Assembly: GCA_016401345.1 (NCBI GenBank)
Contig: JAEACG010000005.1
Location: 1 to 64,000, forward strand
Length of the DNA: 64,000 bases
Reading direction: 5' to 3'
Source of the DNA: Fictibacillus nanhaiensis
Lineage (GTDB): Bacteria > Bacillota > Bacilli > Bacillales > Fictibacillaceae
Made by a program: the position numbers and the translations under genes. Positions 17,518 to 27,030 of the stretch are shown here, piece by piece; position 1 is the first letter of the stretch, and the number at the start of each line of letters is the position of its first letter. The notes below the pieces were generated by a model. It was not told where the DNA came from, searched no databases, and worked only from the letters and a program-made list of their open reading frames with translations.

Positions 17518-18438
17518 CTAACTTTTCATCCGTGGATCTAGTGCATCACGCAGGCCGTCACCCATCAGGTTGAATCCGAGTACCGTTAGCATGATCGCTA
17601 AGCCTGGAAACAATACGGTCCATGGCGCTTGAATGATAAAGTCTTTTGAATCCGCGAGCATCTTACCCCACTCAGGTGTTGGCGGCTGTGCACCCATTCC
17701 TAGGAATCCAAGAGCTGCTGCTTCAATGATCGCCGTTGCGATGGCAAGTGTTCCTTGAACGATAATTGGAGCGAGACTGTTCGGGAGGATATGATGAATC
17801 AGTATCCTGAAGTCGCTCATTCCGACCGCTCGAGCTGCTGTAATGTATTCCTCTTCTTTTACACTAAGCACTCTCGAGCGCAATAAGCGTCCGAACGTTG
17901 GAATGTTGATAATCGCGATTGCAATCAACGCGTTCTTTAGTGATGGTCCGAGTACAGATACTACCGCAATGGCAAGTAAGATACTTGGAAACGCCAGCAA
18001 AATATCAAAAATACGGGAAATGATGCCATCGACCCATCTTCCATAATATCCTGCAATAATGCCAAGCAAGGAACCTACGATAACGGAGCCAGCTACCGAG
18101 AAAAATCCTACCCAAAGCGAGATGCGAGCACCATGAATGACACGGCTTAAGATATCACGGCCGAATTCATCCGTTCCAAACCAATGTTCAGCAGATGGAG
18201 CGATGTGTTTATCTTTCAGCTCAACTTCACTATAGCTGTAAGGTGCAATCAAGTCCGCGAATATCGCAATCAAGATAAATAGCGATACGATCGATAGACC
18301 GACAAGAGCGATCTTATTCTTTTTGAAACTTCTCCAAGCATCTTTCCAAGGAGAGATTACTTTGTCTTCCACAGGTTCCACTGGCATATGCTGTGGCTGC
18401 GGAACTACGGGAGGTGTTGATCTTGTGAGTTCTGACAT
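17518..18438 (-). CDS. Peptide ABC importer permease (DppC/AppC-type)
   Basis: A 306-residue permease with a long cytoplasmic N-terminus (residues 1-38), a first helix at about 39-60, the family motif EHWFGTDEFGRDILSRVIHG (about 84-103) and five further helices. The EAA loop is EEEYITAARAVGMSDFRILIHH (about 193-214). It is the last gene of a five-gene importer whose order (two ATPases, binding protein, two permeases) equals appDFABC of B. subtilis. It starts 11 bp after the preceding permease. Confidence 0.9.
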   Translation of the reverse strand: MSELTRSTPPVVPQPQHMPVEPVEDKVISPWKDAWRSFKKNKIALVGLSIVSLFILIAIFADLIAPYSYSEVELKDKHIAPSAEHWFGTDEFGRDILSRVIHGARISLWVGFFSVAGSVIVGSLLGIIAGYYGRWVDGIISRIFDILLAFPSILLAIAVVSVLGPSLKNALIAIAIINIPTFGRLLRSRVLSVKEEEYITAARAVGMSDFRILIHHILPNSLAPIIVQGTLAIATAIIEAAALGFLGMGAQPPTPEWGKMLADSKDFIIQAPWTVLFPGLAIMLTVLGFNLMGDGLRDALDPRMKS

Positions 18439-18449
18439 TCTAATCCCTC

Positions 18450-19454
18450 CTACTTGAATTTGATTCTCGGGTCAATTGCTGCGTACAGCAAATCAACGAG
18501 TAGATTGATTAATACGAAAATCGTTGCGACTACTAAAATACCAGATTGGATAACCGGATAATCACGGTACGAGATCGCATCATAAATGTATGTACCAATG
18601 CCTGGCCATCCAAAGATCGTTTCAGTCAGAATCGCACCGCCCAATAGCAGTCCCGTCTGAAGACCGATAACAGTTACTACTGGGATTAACGCGTTTTTCA
18701 ATGAGTGCTTATACACGACCCAGAACATTTTCATGCCCTTAGCGCGAGCCGTTCGAATGTAGTCTGAGCGCATTACCTCAAGCATGCTTGAGCGAGTCAT
18801 ACGCGCGATGATTGCCATCGGAATCGTAGCTAGAGCCGCTCCTGGCAAGATAAGATGTTTTACGACCTCTGCAAACTGATCCATCCTTCCTTGAATCAAT
18901 GTGTCGATCAAATACAGATGGGTGATCGGATCAACCGGAACACGAATGTTGTCACGCCCCGTAGTCGGCAAAAGATCAAGGTGAATGGAAAATACATATT
19001 GCTCCATAAGGCCAAGCCAGAAGATTGGCATAGAAACTCCAACGAGCGCAAGAACCATAGCCGTATAATCGAACCAAGAGTTTTGGAACCACGCAGAAAT
19101 GATACCTGCGTTAACCCCGATCACGATCGCGATAACCATCGCAACGAAAGCAAGTTCAATAGTAGCTGCTAGATACGGCCAAACCTCTTCTGCGATCGGA
19201 ACGTTCGTTTTTAGTGAAACACCTAGGTCCCCTGTAAAAAGACCTGTCAAATAATCAATAAATTGCGTGTACCACGGTTGGTCTAATCCAAGTCGCTGAG
19301 TTAATGCAGCAACAGCTTCCTTTGTGGCCTGTTGCCCTAAAATTAATTGTGCTGGATTACCCGGGATAGCGCGAATCATCATGAACACGATAAATGTCAT
19401 CCCTAAAAGTACAGGAACGAGCGTTGCTAACCGTCTGATCGTATAGGCAAACAT
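18450..19454 (-). CDS. Peptide ABC importer permease (DppB/AppB-type)
   Basis: A 334-residue permease beginning MFAYTIRRLATLVPVLLGMTFIVF, with the family motif IPGNPAQLILG, a conserved EAA loop (SDYIRTARAKGMKMFWVVYKH) and the C-terminal ETIFGWPGIGTYIYDAI region. Six helices are expected. It pairs with the permease at 17518-18438. A dispersed repeat and a terminator lie between it and the upstream binding-protein gene, so the permeases may be expressed at a lower level or from readthrough. Confidence 0.92.
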   Translation of the reverse strand: MFAYTIRRLATLVPVLLGMTFIVFMMIRAIPGNPAQLILGQQATKEAVAALTQRLGLDQPWYTQFIDYLTGLFTGDLGVSLKTNVPIAEEVWPYLAATIELAFVAMVIAIVIGVNAGIISAWFQNSWFDYTAMVLALVGVSMPIFWLGLMEQYVFSIHLDLLPTTGRDNIRVPVDPITHLYLIDTLIQGRMDQFAEVVKHLILPGAALATIPMAIIARMTRSSMLEVMRSDYIRTARAKGMKMFWVVYKHSLKNALIPVVTVIGLQTGLLLGGAILTETIFGWPGIGTYIYDAISYRDYPVIQSGILVVATIFVLINLLVDLLYAAIDPRIKFK

Positions 19455-19520
19455 AGGGTCACCTCTTTCTTAAGAAGAATTACAAGTATGTTAGGTTAAG
19501 AGTTGTTATTCTTGAAAGGC

Positions 19521-19649
19521 GTTGCTTTCCACTCCAGGATGCTCGCTTTCCGGGGGGCGTGCGGTGAGCCTCTTAGCGCTAGGCGCTATTAAGAGTCTCA
19601 CCTGTCCCGCTGATCCCCCAGGAGTCTCGCACCTAACTTTCCAATCAAC
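19521..19649. repeat. Dispersed 129-bp intergenic repeat, full copy D
   Basis: Full copy with ends GTTGCTT ... CCAATCAAC and the family core CGCTTTCCGGGGGGCGTGCGGTGAGCC and GTCCCGCTGATCCCCCAGGAG. It sits inside the peptide importer operon, between the binding-protein terminator and the permease gene. Confidence 0.82.
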
Positions 19650-19693
19650 GTATCAAAGGGGTTAAGAAAGACTACCTTCTAGAGAATCGTTTT

Positions 19694-19731
19694 CCAAAAA
19701 AAGAGGAGCAGGCTATTTTAGGCCATACTCC
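19694..19731 (-). terminator. Putative terminator/attenuator after the peptide-binding protein gene
   Basis: In the minus direction GGAG-GGC / GCC-CTCC pairing with small internal loops is followed by TCTTTTTTT. It would lower permease expression relative to the binding protein. Confidence 0.6.
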
Positions 19732-19741
19732 CCGCCATACA

Positions 19742-21343
19742 TTATTCGAAAGATACGTCCGCGAAAGATTGAGAACCTGTTGGATGTGGAACGAATCCTT
19801 TAATCTTGCTTGCTCCAGCTAACTGAGGCTTAGAGTGAACAAGTGGTACCCATGGAGCATCTTCATGGATGATTACTTGTGCTTGTTTGTAAAGCTCTTC
19901 ACGCTTCGCTTCGTCAGCCGTTGTTTGAGCTTCAACTAAAAGCTTATGAACGTCTTCGTTCGCATAACGAGAGTAGTTGTTAGAGTCGATTGTGTCTTTG
20001 TCAAGAAGCGTATAAAGGAAGTTATCCGCATCTCCATTGTCACCTGTCCAACCTAACATGAACATTGGTGCTTCACCTTTTTGAACTTTCTCAAGGTAAG
20101 TACCCCACTCAAATGTTACGATGTTCGCTTTAATATTCACTTTTGCAAGTTTTGCTTGAATCGCTTCAGCTACTTTTTGACCATTTGGCATATATGGGCG
20201 TGCTACAGGCATTGCCCAAAGATCCATTTCGAATCCTTTTTCCATACCTGCTTTTGCTAAAAGTTCTTTTGCTTTTGCTTCGTCATACTCACGATCTTGA
20301 ATCTCATCGTTGTATCCAGCGATTGAAGGAGGCATTGGGTTTTTAGCCGGCTCAGCTGTTCCTTCATAGAAGTTGTCGATGATCGCTTGCTTGTCGATCA
20401 AGTGGCTGATCGCCTGACGTACTTCTTTTTTATCAAATGGTGCTTTTTCAACGTTAAATCCTAGGTAACCAACATTCATAGATGGACGTTCGAACAACTG
20501 AAGTTTTCCATTGTCTGAAACTTTTTTCATATCAGATGGATTAAGAGCATCCATTAAGTCGATTTCGCCTTTTGTTAGTGCATTCAAACGAGAAGAGTTA
20601 TCTTTGATTACTTTAAACGTTACGCCATCAAGTTTCGGCATATCTTTTACCCAATAGTCAGCATTCTTTTCAAGAACGATCGTATCGTTTGGCTTCCAGC
20701 TCTTGAATTTGAAAGGACCAGTACCAACTGGCTCTTTGCTTAGCTTGTCGCCGTCTAAGGATTTAGGACTCGCGATTGCGAACGGGCTCATGGCAACGTT
20801 CTTCAAGAATGGAGCTTGTGGCTTGTTCAACGTAATAACTACTTTGTTCTCGCCATCTGCTTTTACATCTTTAATTACATGGCCTTCGTCACCTTCAAAT
20901 CCACCAAACATAGATCCGTAGTATGCGAATTTCTCGCCATCTTTACTTTGTGCCCAACGATCGAAGTTCTTTACTACTGCATCAGCGTTGAACTTCTCGC
21001 CATCGTGGAACTTAACACCTTCTTCAAGCTCGAACGTATACGTCAAGCCATCTTCAGAGATCTCCCATTTCTTTGCAAGACCAGGAACGATATCTGTGTT
21101 ATCTTTTCCATAATTTACAAGCGGCTCGTAGATTTGCTCGGTTACGATGAATGATTCACCGTCAGTAACAACAGCTGGATCAAGTGCTACAGAATCTCCG
21201 CCACGACCGTAGATCATGACATTGTTCGGATCGACTTTTTCGTCGTCTCCTCCACTGCTGCTATCTCCTCCTGATGAACACCCTGCCAACGCAAGAGATA
21301 AAGCGAGCATTAAAGCAAATAAAGTTAATAAACTTTTCTTCAT
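19742..21343 (-). CDS. Peptide ABC importer substrate-binding lipoprotein (family 5)
   Basis: A 533-residue extracytoplasmic solute-binding protein (SBP_bac_5). The lipoprotein signal peptide is MKKSLLTLFALMLALSLALAGC... with lipobox LAGC (Cys near residue 22), then a Ser/Gly linker. Family features are IYEPLVNYG, PGLAKKWEISEDGLTYTFEL and VRQAISHLIDKQAI. The pattern is closer to DppA-type dipeptide/glutathione-binding proteins than to AppA, although the gene order is App-like. ATG 21343 has GGGGG at 7 nt; a longer frame runs back into the ATPase gene. Membrane-anchored by lipid on the outer face. Confidence 0.93.
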   Translation of the reverse strand: MKKSLLTLFALMLALSLALAGCSSGGDSSSGGDDEKVDPNNVMIYGRGGDSVALDPAVVTDGESFIVTEQIYEPLVNYGKDNTDIVPGLAKKWEISEDGLTYTFELEEGVKFHDGEKFNADAVVKNFDRWAQSKDGEKFAYYGSMFGGFEGDEGHVIKDVKADGENKVVITLNKPQAPFLKNVAMSPFAIASPKSLDGDKLSKEPVGTGPFKFKSWKPNDTIVLEKNADYWVKDMPKLDGVTFKVIKDNSSRLNALTKGEIDLMDALNPSDMKKVSDNGKLQLFERPSMNVGYLGFNVEKAPFDKKEVRQAISHLIDKQAIIDNFYEGTAEPAKNPMPPSIAGYNDEIQDREYDEAKAKELLAKAGMEKGFEMDLWAMPVARPYMPNGQKVAEAIQAKLAKVNIKANIVTFEWGTYLEKVQKGEAPMFMLGWTGDNGDADNFLYTLLDKDTIDSNNYSRYANEDVHKLLVEAQTTADEAKREELYKQAQVIIHEDAPWVPLVHSKPQLAGASKIKGFVPHPTGSQSFADVSFE

Positions 21344-21401
21344 CTTCTTTCCCCCAGTTCTCATTTTAGTTATGCCTTTGTTTATATGTACGTGTCTGCC
21401 G

Positions 21402-22376
21402 TTATTCGTAAAGGTGGCAGGCAGCGTAGTGGCCTTCAGCAACTTCTTTTAAAACAGGCTTTACGGTTCCACAATGATCCATCGCTGCAGGGCAACGTGT
21501 ATGGAACGGACAACCAGCAGGCGGATTCGATGGACTCGGAACATCTCCTTGCAGGATGACACGGTCCTTTCGATGCTCTACATCTGGTATAGGAACAGCT
21601 GATAAAAGAGCTTGTGTATATGGATGTTTTGGATCATCATAAAGCTTTTCACTATCAGCAAGCTCTACGATATGACCCAAATACATAACTCCCACTCGGT
21701 CACTGATATGGCGGACTACGCCAAGGTCATGCGCGATAAACAAATACGTAAGATCGAACTCTTTTTGTAGATCTTGTAAAAGGTTTAATACTTGAGATTG
21801 AATGGAAACATCCAGTGCAGATACCGGCTCGTCCGCGATAATGAGCTTCGGATTCACGGCAAGTGCTCGTGCGATTCCGATACGCTGTCTTTGTCCTCCT
21901 GAAAATTGGTGAGGATATCGCTTTGCGTGCCAGCTTGAGAGTCCTACCACTTCAAGCAGTTCTTTTACTCGTCTTTTTCGTTCCGCTTTATCTTTTACAC
22001 CATGAACGATTAGTGGCTCTTCTAAAATTTTCTCAACCGTATGACGCGGGTTCAGGGAAGCAAAAGGATCTTGAAACACCATCTGCATCTCGCGGCGTTT
22101 CTTCCTCATCTCACTCGAGGATAATTTCGTTATATCCTCGCCTTCAAAGTAGATCTTTCCTTCAGTAGGTTCTAAAAGTCTTAAGAGCATGCGTCCTGTC
22201 GTGGACTTACCGCACCCGCTCTCTCCTACAAGGCCGAGTGTCTCCCCTTTTTTTATGTAAAAAGAGATTCCGTCTACTGCCTTTACTTCGCCAACGGTCT
22301 TGCTCAAGAGTCCGCCTTTAATCGGAAAGTGCATCTTTAAATTTTCAACTTTAACTAATGGCTGTGTCTGACTCAT
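21402..22376 (-). CDS. Peptide ABC importer ATP-binding protein (DppF/AppF-type)
   Basis: A 324-residue ATPase: Walker [11 protein letters not shown]-loop [12 protein letters not shown], signature [15 protein letters not shown], Walker [13 protein letters not shown] and H-loop IAHD. The C-terminal oligopeptide/dipeptide extension contains CPFHTRCP with further cysteines (C-(x)n-C pattern of OppF/DppF). It overlaps the end of the upstream ATPase by 26 nt and precedes the binding-protein gene by 58 bp. Heterodimerises with the other ATPase to power the permeases. Confidence 0.94.
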   Translation of the reverse strand: MSQTQPLVKVENLKMHFPIKGGLLSKTVGEVKAVDGISFYIKKGETLGLVGESGCGKSTTGRMLLRLLEPTEGKIYFEGEDITKLSSSEMRKKRREMQMVFQDPFASLNPRHTVEKILEEPLIVHGVKDKAERKRRVKELLEVVGLSSWHAKRYPHQFSGGQRQRIGIARALAVNPKLIIADEPVSALDVSIQSQVLNLLQDLQKEFDLTYLFIAHDLGVVRHISDRVGVMYLGHIVELADSEKLYDDPKHPYTQALLSAVPIPDVEHRKDRVILQGDVPSPSNPPAGCPFHTRCPAAMDHCGTVKPVLKEVAEGHYAACHLYE

Positions 22377-23361
22377 GCAGATTCACTCCTTTCCCGTCCT
22401 CGTAAAGCCAGCATCTGACTTGATGACTGCCTTCTTGAGTTTTAAGATGAGGAGTTTCAGTTATACACCTTGTTCCTGCATGCTCACAACGAGGTGCAAA
22501 CGAACAACCCGTTTTGACCGAACCAGGTTTCGGTACGTTTCCTGGTATTGAGTATAGACGGCCAACCTTTTCCCTCATATCTGGTACGGACTTGATCAAC
22601 CCAACCGTATAAGGGTGCTTCGGATCTTGGAAGATGGTTTTCACTTCACCTTCTTCGACCACTTTTCCAGCGTACATTACAACAACGCGCTCACACATCT
22701 CAGCAACTACACCAAGATCATGCGTAATCATCATGATGGCGGTGTCTGTTTCTTTGTTTAGTCGTTTCATCAGATCTAAAATCTGGGCTTGAATCGTAAC
22801 ATCCAAAGCGGTAGTAGGCTCGTCCGCTATCAGAAGTTTAGGGTCACAGATCATGGCCATGGCGATCATGACACGCTGACGCATACCTCCTGATAATTGA
22901 TGAGGATATTCTTTTACAAGCTCTTCTGCCCGTGGAAGCCCCACTAGCTTAAGCATCTCAACGGCTTTGCCCATCGCTTCTTTTTTGGACCATTTTCTAT
23001 GTATGCGTAGTGATTCAATAAGCTGCTCACCGATTGTTATAACCGGGTTCAAGCTTGTCATCGGCTCCTGAAAAATCATTCCGATTTCATTGCCTCTAAT
23101 TTGCCGCATCCTTCTTTCTGGTGCTGAAGCAATATTTTCACCTTTAAAGAGAATCTCTCCTTCAATTTTCCCAGGCGGTGTAGGTACTAGTCCCATTACG
23201 GATAGTGACGTCACACTTTTACCGCAGCCCGATTCTCCTACGATACCAAGCACTTCACCAGGATTAACGTGGAAATCAACTCCGTCCACAGCAGGGATTG
23301 CGCCATCGTCTGTAAGGAAAGAAGTTCTTAAGTTCTTCACTTCTAGAACTGGATTTCCCAT
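22351..23361 (-). CDS. Peptide ABC importer ATP-binding protein (DppD/AppD-type)
   Basis: A 336-residue ATPase, first gene of the peptide importer operon. Walker [11 protein letters not shown]-loop [11 protein letters not shown], signature [15 protein letters not shown], Walker [14 protein letters not shown]-loop ITHD, and the C-terminal [14 protein letters not shown] cysteine cluster of the OppD/DppD family. The start follows GAAAGGAGTGAGATCTC. A SigA promoter (23422-23450) and a CodY-like box (23456-23470) lie upstream, so the operon is probably induced on amino acid limitation. Confidence 0.94.
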   Translation of the reverse strand: MGNPVLEVKNLRTSFLTDDGAIPAVDGVDFHVNPGEVLGIVGESGCGKSVTSLSVMGLVPTPPGKIEGEILFKGENIASAPERRMRQIRGNEIGMIFQEPMTSLNPVITIGEQLIESLRIHRKWSKKEAMGKAVEMLKLVGLPRAEELVKEYPHQLSGGMRQRVMIAMAMICDPKLLIADEPTTALDVTIQAQILDLMKRLNKETDTAIMMITHDLGVVAEMCERVVVMYAGKVVEEGEVKTIFQDPKHPYTVGLIKSVPDMREKVGRLYSIPGNVPKPGSVKTGCSFAPRCEHAGTRCITETPHLKTQEGSHQVRCWLYEDGKGVNLHESDTAIS

Positions 23362-23421
23362 GAGATCTCACTCCTTTCTCTAAGCTGCCAAATTTCCTAG
23401 AATATTACTTCTCTGTTGAGA

Positions 23422-23450
23422 ATTATGACACTACTCTGACAATTTGACAA
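23422..23450 (-). promoter_or_regulatory. SigA promoter of the peptide importer operon
   Basis: On the minus strand TTGTCA (23445-23450), 17 bp spacer, CATAAT (23422-23427), about 60 bp upstream of the first start. Confidence 0.6.
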
Positions 23451-23455
23451 TATTT

Positions 23456-23470
23456 AATTTTCAGAATAGT
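23456..23470. promoter_or_regulatory. CodY-like box upstream of the peptide importer operon
   Basis: AATTTTCAGAATAGT matches the CodY consensus AATTTTCWGAAAATT at 13 of 15 positions and ends 5 bp upstream of the -35 box. CodY control of peptide importers is established in Bacillus; here it is inferred from the motif. Confidence 0.55.
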
Positions 23471-23548
23471 CGACAAATATGTCTTATGTTGTAGTTCTTT
23501 CGTATGATTTTCATGTTCCTTTGAAACTACAATCCAGTTTAAAAGCTA

Positions 23549-23576
23549 TAAAAAAGACCAGCATCTCTGCTGGTCT
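23549..23576 (-). terminator. ygaD terminator
   Basis: GACCAGCA / TGCTGGTC perfect 8 bp stem with a 4 nt loop and T-run in the minus direction. Confidence 0.85.
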
Positions 23577-23585
23577 CGTCTAAAA

Positions 23586-25328
23586 TTAACTTAGTTGTTG
23601 AACCATGAATAGGTCATAATAAGCGCCTTGTTTTTCCATCAATTTCTTATGGTTGCCGATTTCTACGATCCTGCCGTGATCAATCACGATGATTCGATCA
23701 GCATGCGTTATAGTGGAAAGTCGGTGGGCCACAATGAACGTTGTTCGATCTTTTGCAAGTTTTTCTAAAGCTTCCTGAATTAAATGTTCACTCTCAAGGT
23801 CGAGTGCAGAAGTTGCTTCATCAAGAATAAGGAGCGGTGGATTTTTTAAAAAGACACGAGATATAGCCACTCGCTGCTTCTGACCGCCAGATAATTTAAC
23901 TCCACGTTCCCCGATCTTCGTGTCATAACCCTCCGGAAGGCTCATTATGAACTCATGTGCATTAGCCGCTTTAGCAGCCGCAATCATCTCTTCATCTGAA
24001 GCCTCTGGATTACCCATAAGAATATTCGCGCGAACAGATTCACTAAAAAGAATATTATCTTGAAGAACCATACCGATATTATCTCTTAGCGTTCGCACTT
24101 TAAAATCTCGGATATCCGTTCCATCGAGCTTGATGCTTCCTTCTGATACGTCATAAAAGCGTGGAATCAAGCTGATCAACGAAGATTTACCTCCGCCACT
24201 CATTCCCACAAGAGCAATCGTTTCACCTGCTTCAACCGATAAGGAAACATTATGTAACACATCCGCTTCTTCCTCGTTGTAAGTGAATGATACATTTTCA
24301 AAATCAAGCTTTCCTTTTACCGATGTTAAGGGTTTCGCCTGAGGAGAGTCTTCAATATCATAGGACTCATCTAAAAACTCAAACATTCGGTCCATAGACG
24401 CAATCGATTGTGTCAATGTTGTAGATGAATTCACTAGTCGTCTAAGTGGATTATATAGTCTATCCATATACGCTACAAAAGCAACTAAAGCCCCAATTGT
24501 AATGTTTCCTTGAATGCCTTGATACGCTGCAAACCCAATAACAAGAAGCGGCGCGATATCTGTTACAGTATTTACGACCGAGAATGTCTTTGCGTTCCAT
24601 TTTGTGTGATCCATTGCACGGTCTAAGAAGTTGCGGTTTCGTTTATCAAACTGAACCTGCTCGTGATCTTCGAGTGCAAAACTGCGGATGACTGACATAC
24701 CTTGAACGCGTTCATGCAGATGGCCTTGCACTTCAGCCAGAGCCTGCGAACGATCTTTCGTTAATTGACGAAGTCGGGCATAGAAAAATTTTACCGAAAA
24801 CCCGTAAACCGGAAGCATGGATAAGGCTACGATCGTTAGCCAAAAATCCATAGAGAACATGATGGCCGCAGCAATTATAATCGTCGCCATATCTAGCCAT
24901 ACATTCATAAGACCGGTAATGACAAACGTTTTTGTTTGCTCAACGTCATGGATGACTCTTGAAATAATTTCGCCTGATTTATTGTTCGAATAAAAACGCA
25001 AACTCAAGCGTTGGATATGATCAAACATCTTATCACGAATGTCATATAAAACCTTTGTTCCTACCCATTGTGCATAATATTGTCTCCAGTATTCGATTGG
25101 TGGTCGAAGCACAACAAATATGAGTGCAGCTCCACCCATGAGCCAGTAAAGTTTGTTTAACTTTTCATCTACCGGCAATGAGACTTGAATGATATCATCC
25201 ACTACATATTTTAAAATCAGTGGTGTTAGCAACGGGATACCAAACTTGGCTAACCCGATTAAAATCGTCCAAAAGATTTGCCACTTGTATGGTTTTACAA
25301 ATTTCAAATAACGTTTAATACTATCCAT
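23586..25328 (-). CDS. ygaD: YgaD-type ABC exporter (fused membrane and ATPase domains)
   Basis: A 580-residue half-transporter. Six membrane helices span residues ~15-310, followed by the nucleotide-binding domain: Walker [10 protein letters not shown] (about 376), Q-loop VLQDNILFS, signature [13 protein letters not shown], Walker [13 protein letters not shown] and H-loop VAHRLST. Such proteins dimerise as multidrug/lipid exporters. The position next to the DUF402 gene ygaC equals ygaD in B. subtilis. Two terminator-like hairpins precede it, so it has its own promoter or is attenuated. Confidence 0.92.
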   Translation of the reverse strand: MDSIKRYLKFVKPYKWQIFWTILIGLAKFGIPLLTPLILKYVVDDIIQVSLPVDEKLNKLYWLMGGAALIFVVLRPPIEYWRQYYAQWVGTKVLYDIRDKMFDHIQRLSLRFYSNNKSGEIISRVIHDVEQTKTFVITGLMNVWLDMATIIIAAAIMFSMDFWLTIVALSMLPVYGFSVKFFYARLRQLTKDRSQALAEVQGHLHERVQGMSVIRSFALEDHEQVQFDKRNRNFLDRAMDHTKWNAKTFSVVNTVTDIAPLLVIGFAAYQGIQGNITIGALVAFVAYMDRLYNPLRRLVNSSTTLTQSIASMDRMFEFLDESYDIEDSPQAKPLTSVKGKLDFENVSFTYNEEEADVLHNVSLSVEAGETIALVGMSGGGKSSLISLIPRFYDVSEGSIKLDGTDIRDFKVRTLRDNIGMVLQDNILFSESVRANILMGNPEASDEEMIAAAKAANAHEFIMSLPEGYDTKIGERGVKLSGGQKQRVAISRVFLKNPPLLILDEATSALDLESEHLIQEALEKLAKDRTTFIVAHRLSTITHADRIIVIDHGRIVEIGNHKKLMEKQGAYYDLFMVQQLS

Positions 25329-25350
25329 TTCATTTCACCATTCTTTCTTT

Positions 25351-25382
25351 CATAAAAAGAAAACTTGGCAAAGCGCCAAGTT
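25351..25382 (-). terminator. Second hairpin in the ygaC-ygaD gap
   Basis: AACTTGGC / GCCAAGTT perfect 8 bp stem followed by TTCTTTTT in the minus direction. It ends only ~23 nt before the ygaD start, so it may act as an attenuator in the leader rather than as a second terminator. Confidence 0.6.
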
Positions 25383-25398
25383 AACCAAAGATAAGATA

Positions 25399-25441
25399 AA
25401 AAAAGGATAACCTGTTGACTCTTCAACAGGTTTTCCTTTTT
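25399..25441 (-). terminator. ygaC terminator
   Basis: Long stem pairing AGGATAACCTGTTGA with TCAACAGGTTTTCCT, 4 nt loop, T-run in the minus direction, immediately after the ygaC stop. Confidence 0.85.
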
Positions 25442-25967
25442 ATCGGAATTCTAAATATCTTTCGTACCATTGTTCCACAAATCCAGGTTCAAACGGTCCC
25501 TTTTTTTGTGTGACCATCAAGATTAATTCTTGAAGGTTCTTCTTAATGATCGTATCGAGCTGACTCGGATACCTCATCATTCTTTTATGCAGCTCATATT
25601 CATCTTCATCCAATAAGATATAAGTGCCATCTGGAAATACTTTTATATCAAGATCATAATCAATATACTTCAATGCTTCCTTGTCCCACATGAATGGTGA
25701 GCCTAGGTTGCAGTAGTAATAAATCCCGTCTTCTCGTATCATTCCGATCACGTTAAACCATTGCTTCGCGTTAAAGTAGCATATGGCCGGTTCCCTCGTG
25801 CGCCATTGACGCCCGTCAGATTCAGTAACAAGAATCCGGTCGTTACCACAAATCACCTGACTAGGAGTCCCTTTCAAAATAACCGTATCTTCCCAGTTTC
25901 TATGAAGATAACCGTTATGCTTATAGCTTTGGATATTGATTATACTTCCGGTTGCAGGAAAACTCAT
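25440..25967 (-). CDS. ygaC: YgaC, DUF402 nucleoside tri/diphosphate phosphatase
   Basis: A 175-residue DUF402 protein matching B. subtilis YgaC in length and order. Family markers are [18 protein letters not shown] (residues 14-31), [17 protein letters not shown], and the metal-binding [23 protein letters not shown] (about 103-125). Members characterised in staphylococci hydrolyse nucleoside tri- and diphosphates with divalent metal. The start follows AAAGGAGAGAGAG. Confidence 0.9.
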   Translation of the reverse strand: MSFPATGSIINIQSYKHNGYLHRNWEDTVILKGTPSQVICGNDRILVTESDGRQWRTREPAICYFNAKQWFNVIGMIREDGIYYYCNLGSPFMWDKEALKYIDYDLDIKVFPDGTYILLDEDEYELHKRMMRYPSQLDTIIKKNLQELILMVTQKKGPFEPGFVEQWYERYLEFR

Positions 25968-26359
25968 CTCTCTCTCCTTTCTGCCCGAGTTCCGGAAGCT
26001 AATGTTACCTATTGAATTGTTAATTCTCCTTCCTCTTTAACCAATTGTCGGTAATTCACCAGCTCCATTAATAAACCTCGTTCTTCATTTTTTTCGATGT
26101 TTTTATTCCCGATCATTACTTTCTTTCATAACACACGCTTTTTTTCTCTTCTTTATTATATCGTTTTAAGAATAGTTTGGAAATGTACTTGTCCCTGTTT
26201 TTTTCATAAAAGCGCCTTTTTTCAAATAATTCCACTCGTCACTAGTATTCCCATCGGTCATGTTTAGAAAACGTATGTAATTCTTGTGAATGTCAGATAA
26301 AAAATGAAGAGGAACCAAAAAATGCTCCCTAGTGATTAGGGAGCATTCCTGGATAGAGG
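25968..26359. other. Intergenic region ygaC-sspE without a clear gene
   Basis: About 390 bp of AT-rich sequence. B. subtilis has ygaB here; I see no convincing equivalent. A 35-codon minus-strand frame (26009-26116, coding for a charged peptide containing [15 protein letters not shown]) lacks a good ribosome binding site. The sspE terminator occupies the right end. Confidence 0.4.
26315..26348 (-). terminator. sspE terminator
   Basis: AATGCTCCCTA / TAGGGAGCATT 11 bp stem with a T-run on the minus strand. Confidence 0.88.
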
Positions 26360-26530
26360 TTATTTTTGTTGTTGGTTTTTACCTTGTTGAGACTGTTGGT
26401 TTTGTTGGCGAACTTCTTGAGCGTTAGTTTCGCTAGCAAATTCAGTCCCGTAAGATTGACCAGCTTGTTGTTGTTGAGCGTTTTGTTGCTTTTGACGAGC
26501 TTGTTGTTGTTGTTTTTGTTGTTTGTCCAT
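26360..26530 (-). CDS. sspE: Gamma-type small acid-soluble spore protein
   Basis: A 56-residue, glutamine-rich protein. The germination-protease recognition site YGTEFASETN is at about residues 27-36, flanked by Q/K-rich stretches, which defines the gamma-type SASPs used as an amino acid store in the spore. Only one cleavage repeat is present, whereas B. subtilis SspE has two. ATG 26530 follows GGAGGTG at 6 nt. The ygaC-sspE order matches B. subtilis. Confidence 0.92.
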   Translation of the reverse strand: MDKQQKQQQQARQKQQNAQQQQAGQSYGTEFASETNAQEVRQQNQQSQQGKNQQQK

Positions 26531-26676
26531 GTTTTTCACCTCCACGAAATATAATTTACCCGGGGTAGTCCTTTTTTATAAGCACTTTTTTTATTAGATT
26601 TTTCCAGTATTAAAACATTGAGATATAGGGGATAAATGAATGAATAAACAATTCTTGAAAAAAGGAGGGACAACTC

Positions 26677-26901
26677 ATGTATGTAGGAAGAGATATGACG
26701 GAATTGAGTATGACGAGTAAGACCGATTGGAAGGATGCGGAACTCGCATATTTTCACCACTCTTTGCAGCAGGTGGCTCCTTATTTAAACGAAGAAGGAA
26801 CTAGCATGCACCGCGAGATCATTAAAGAGATTGAAGCAAGAGGCGGAATGAAACGAGATGAAGCCGATTGGACGCATGGGACTGAGGTTAAATACGATTG
26901 A
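26677..26901 (+). CDS. yfhS: YfhS-like small protein
   Basis: A 74-residue soluble protein (MYVGRDMTELSM at the start, DWKDAELAYFHHSLQQVAPYLNEEG in the middle, GTEVKYD at the end) with an AAAGGAGGG site. The length and mutY-fabL-sspE neighbourhood point to B. subtilis YfhS, a sporulation-period protein of unknown role; the assignment rests on remembered similarity and position. No membrane segment or known catalytic motif. Confidence 0.65.
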   Translation: MYVGRDMTELSMTSKTDWKDAELAYFHHSLQQVAPYLNEEGTSMHREIIKEIEARGGMKRDEADWTHGTEVKYD

Positions 26902-26942
26902 TATCCTGATTGACTTAAAATCGCTCATAAACCCTGGGAATC

Positions 26943-26977
26943 GCTCGTCCAGCAAGCCTACCAGCTGCTGGACGAGC
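26943..26977. repeat. Perfect 12-bp inverted repeat
   Basis: GCTCGTCCAGCA and TGCTGGACGAGC flank an 11 nt loop, just upstream of a second, terminator-type hairpin. No T-run follows, so it is not itself a terminator. Confidence 0.7.
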
Positions 26978-26983
26978 ACAAAC

Positions 26984-27019
26984 AAACAAGCCCCTGCACA
27001 CTGCAGGGGCTTGTTTTTC
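26984..27019. terminator. Bidirectional terminator
   Basis: AACAAGCCCCTGCA / TGCAGGGGCTTGTT 14 bp stem with a 3 nt loop and T-run, between convergent genes. Confidence 0.9.
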
Positions 27020-27030
27020 CTTCATATCCT

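Noticed and set aside
26009-26116. 35-codon minus-strand frame possibly corresponding to ygaB
   Set aside because: Much shorter than YgaB, with no good ribosome binding site and no recognisable similarity.
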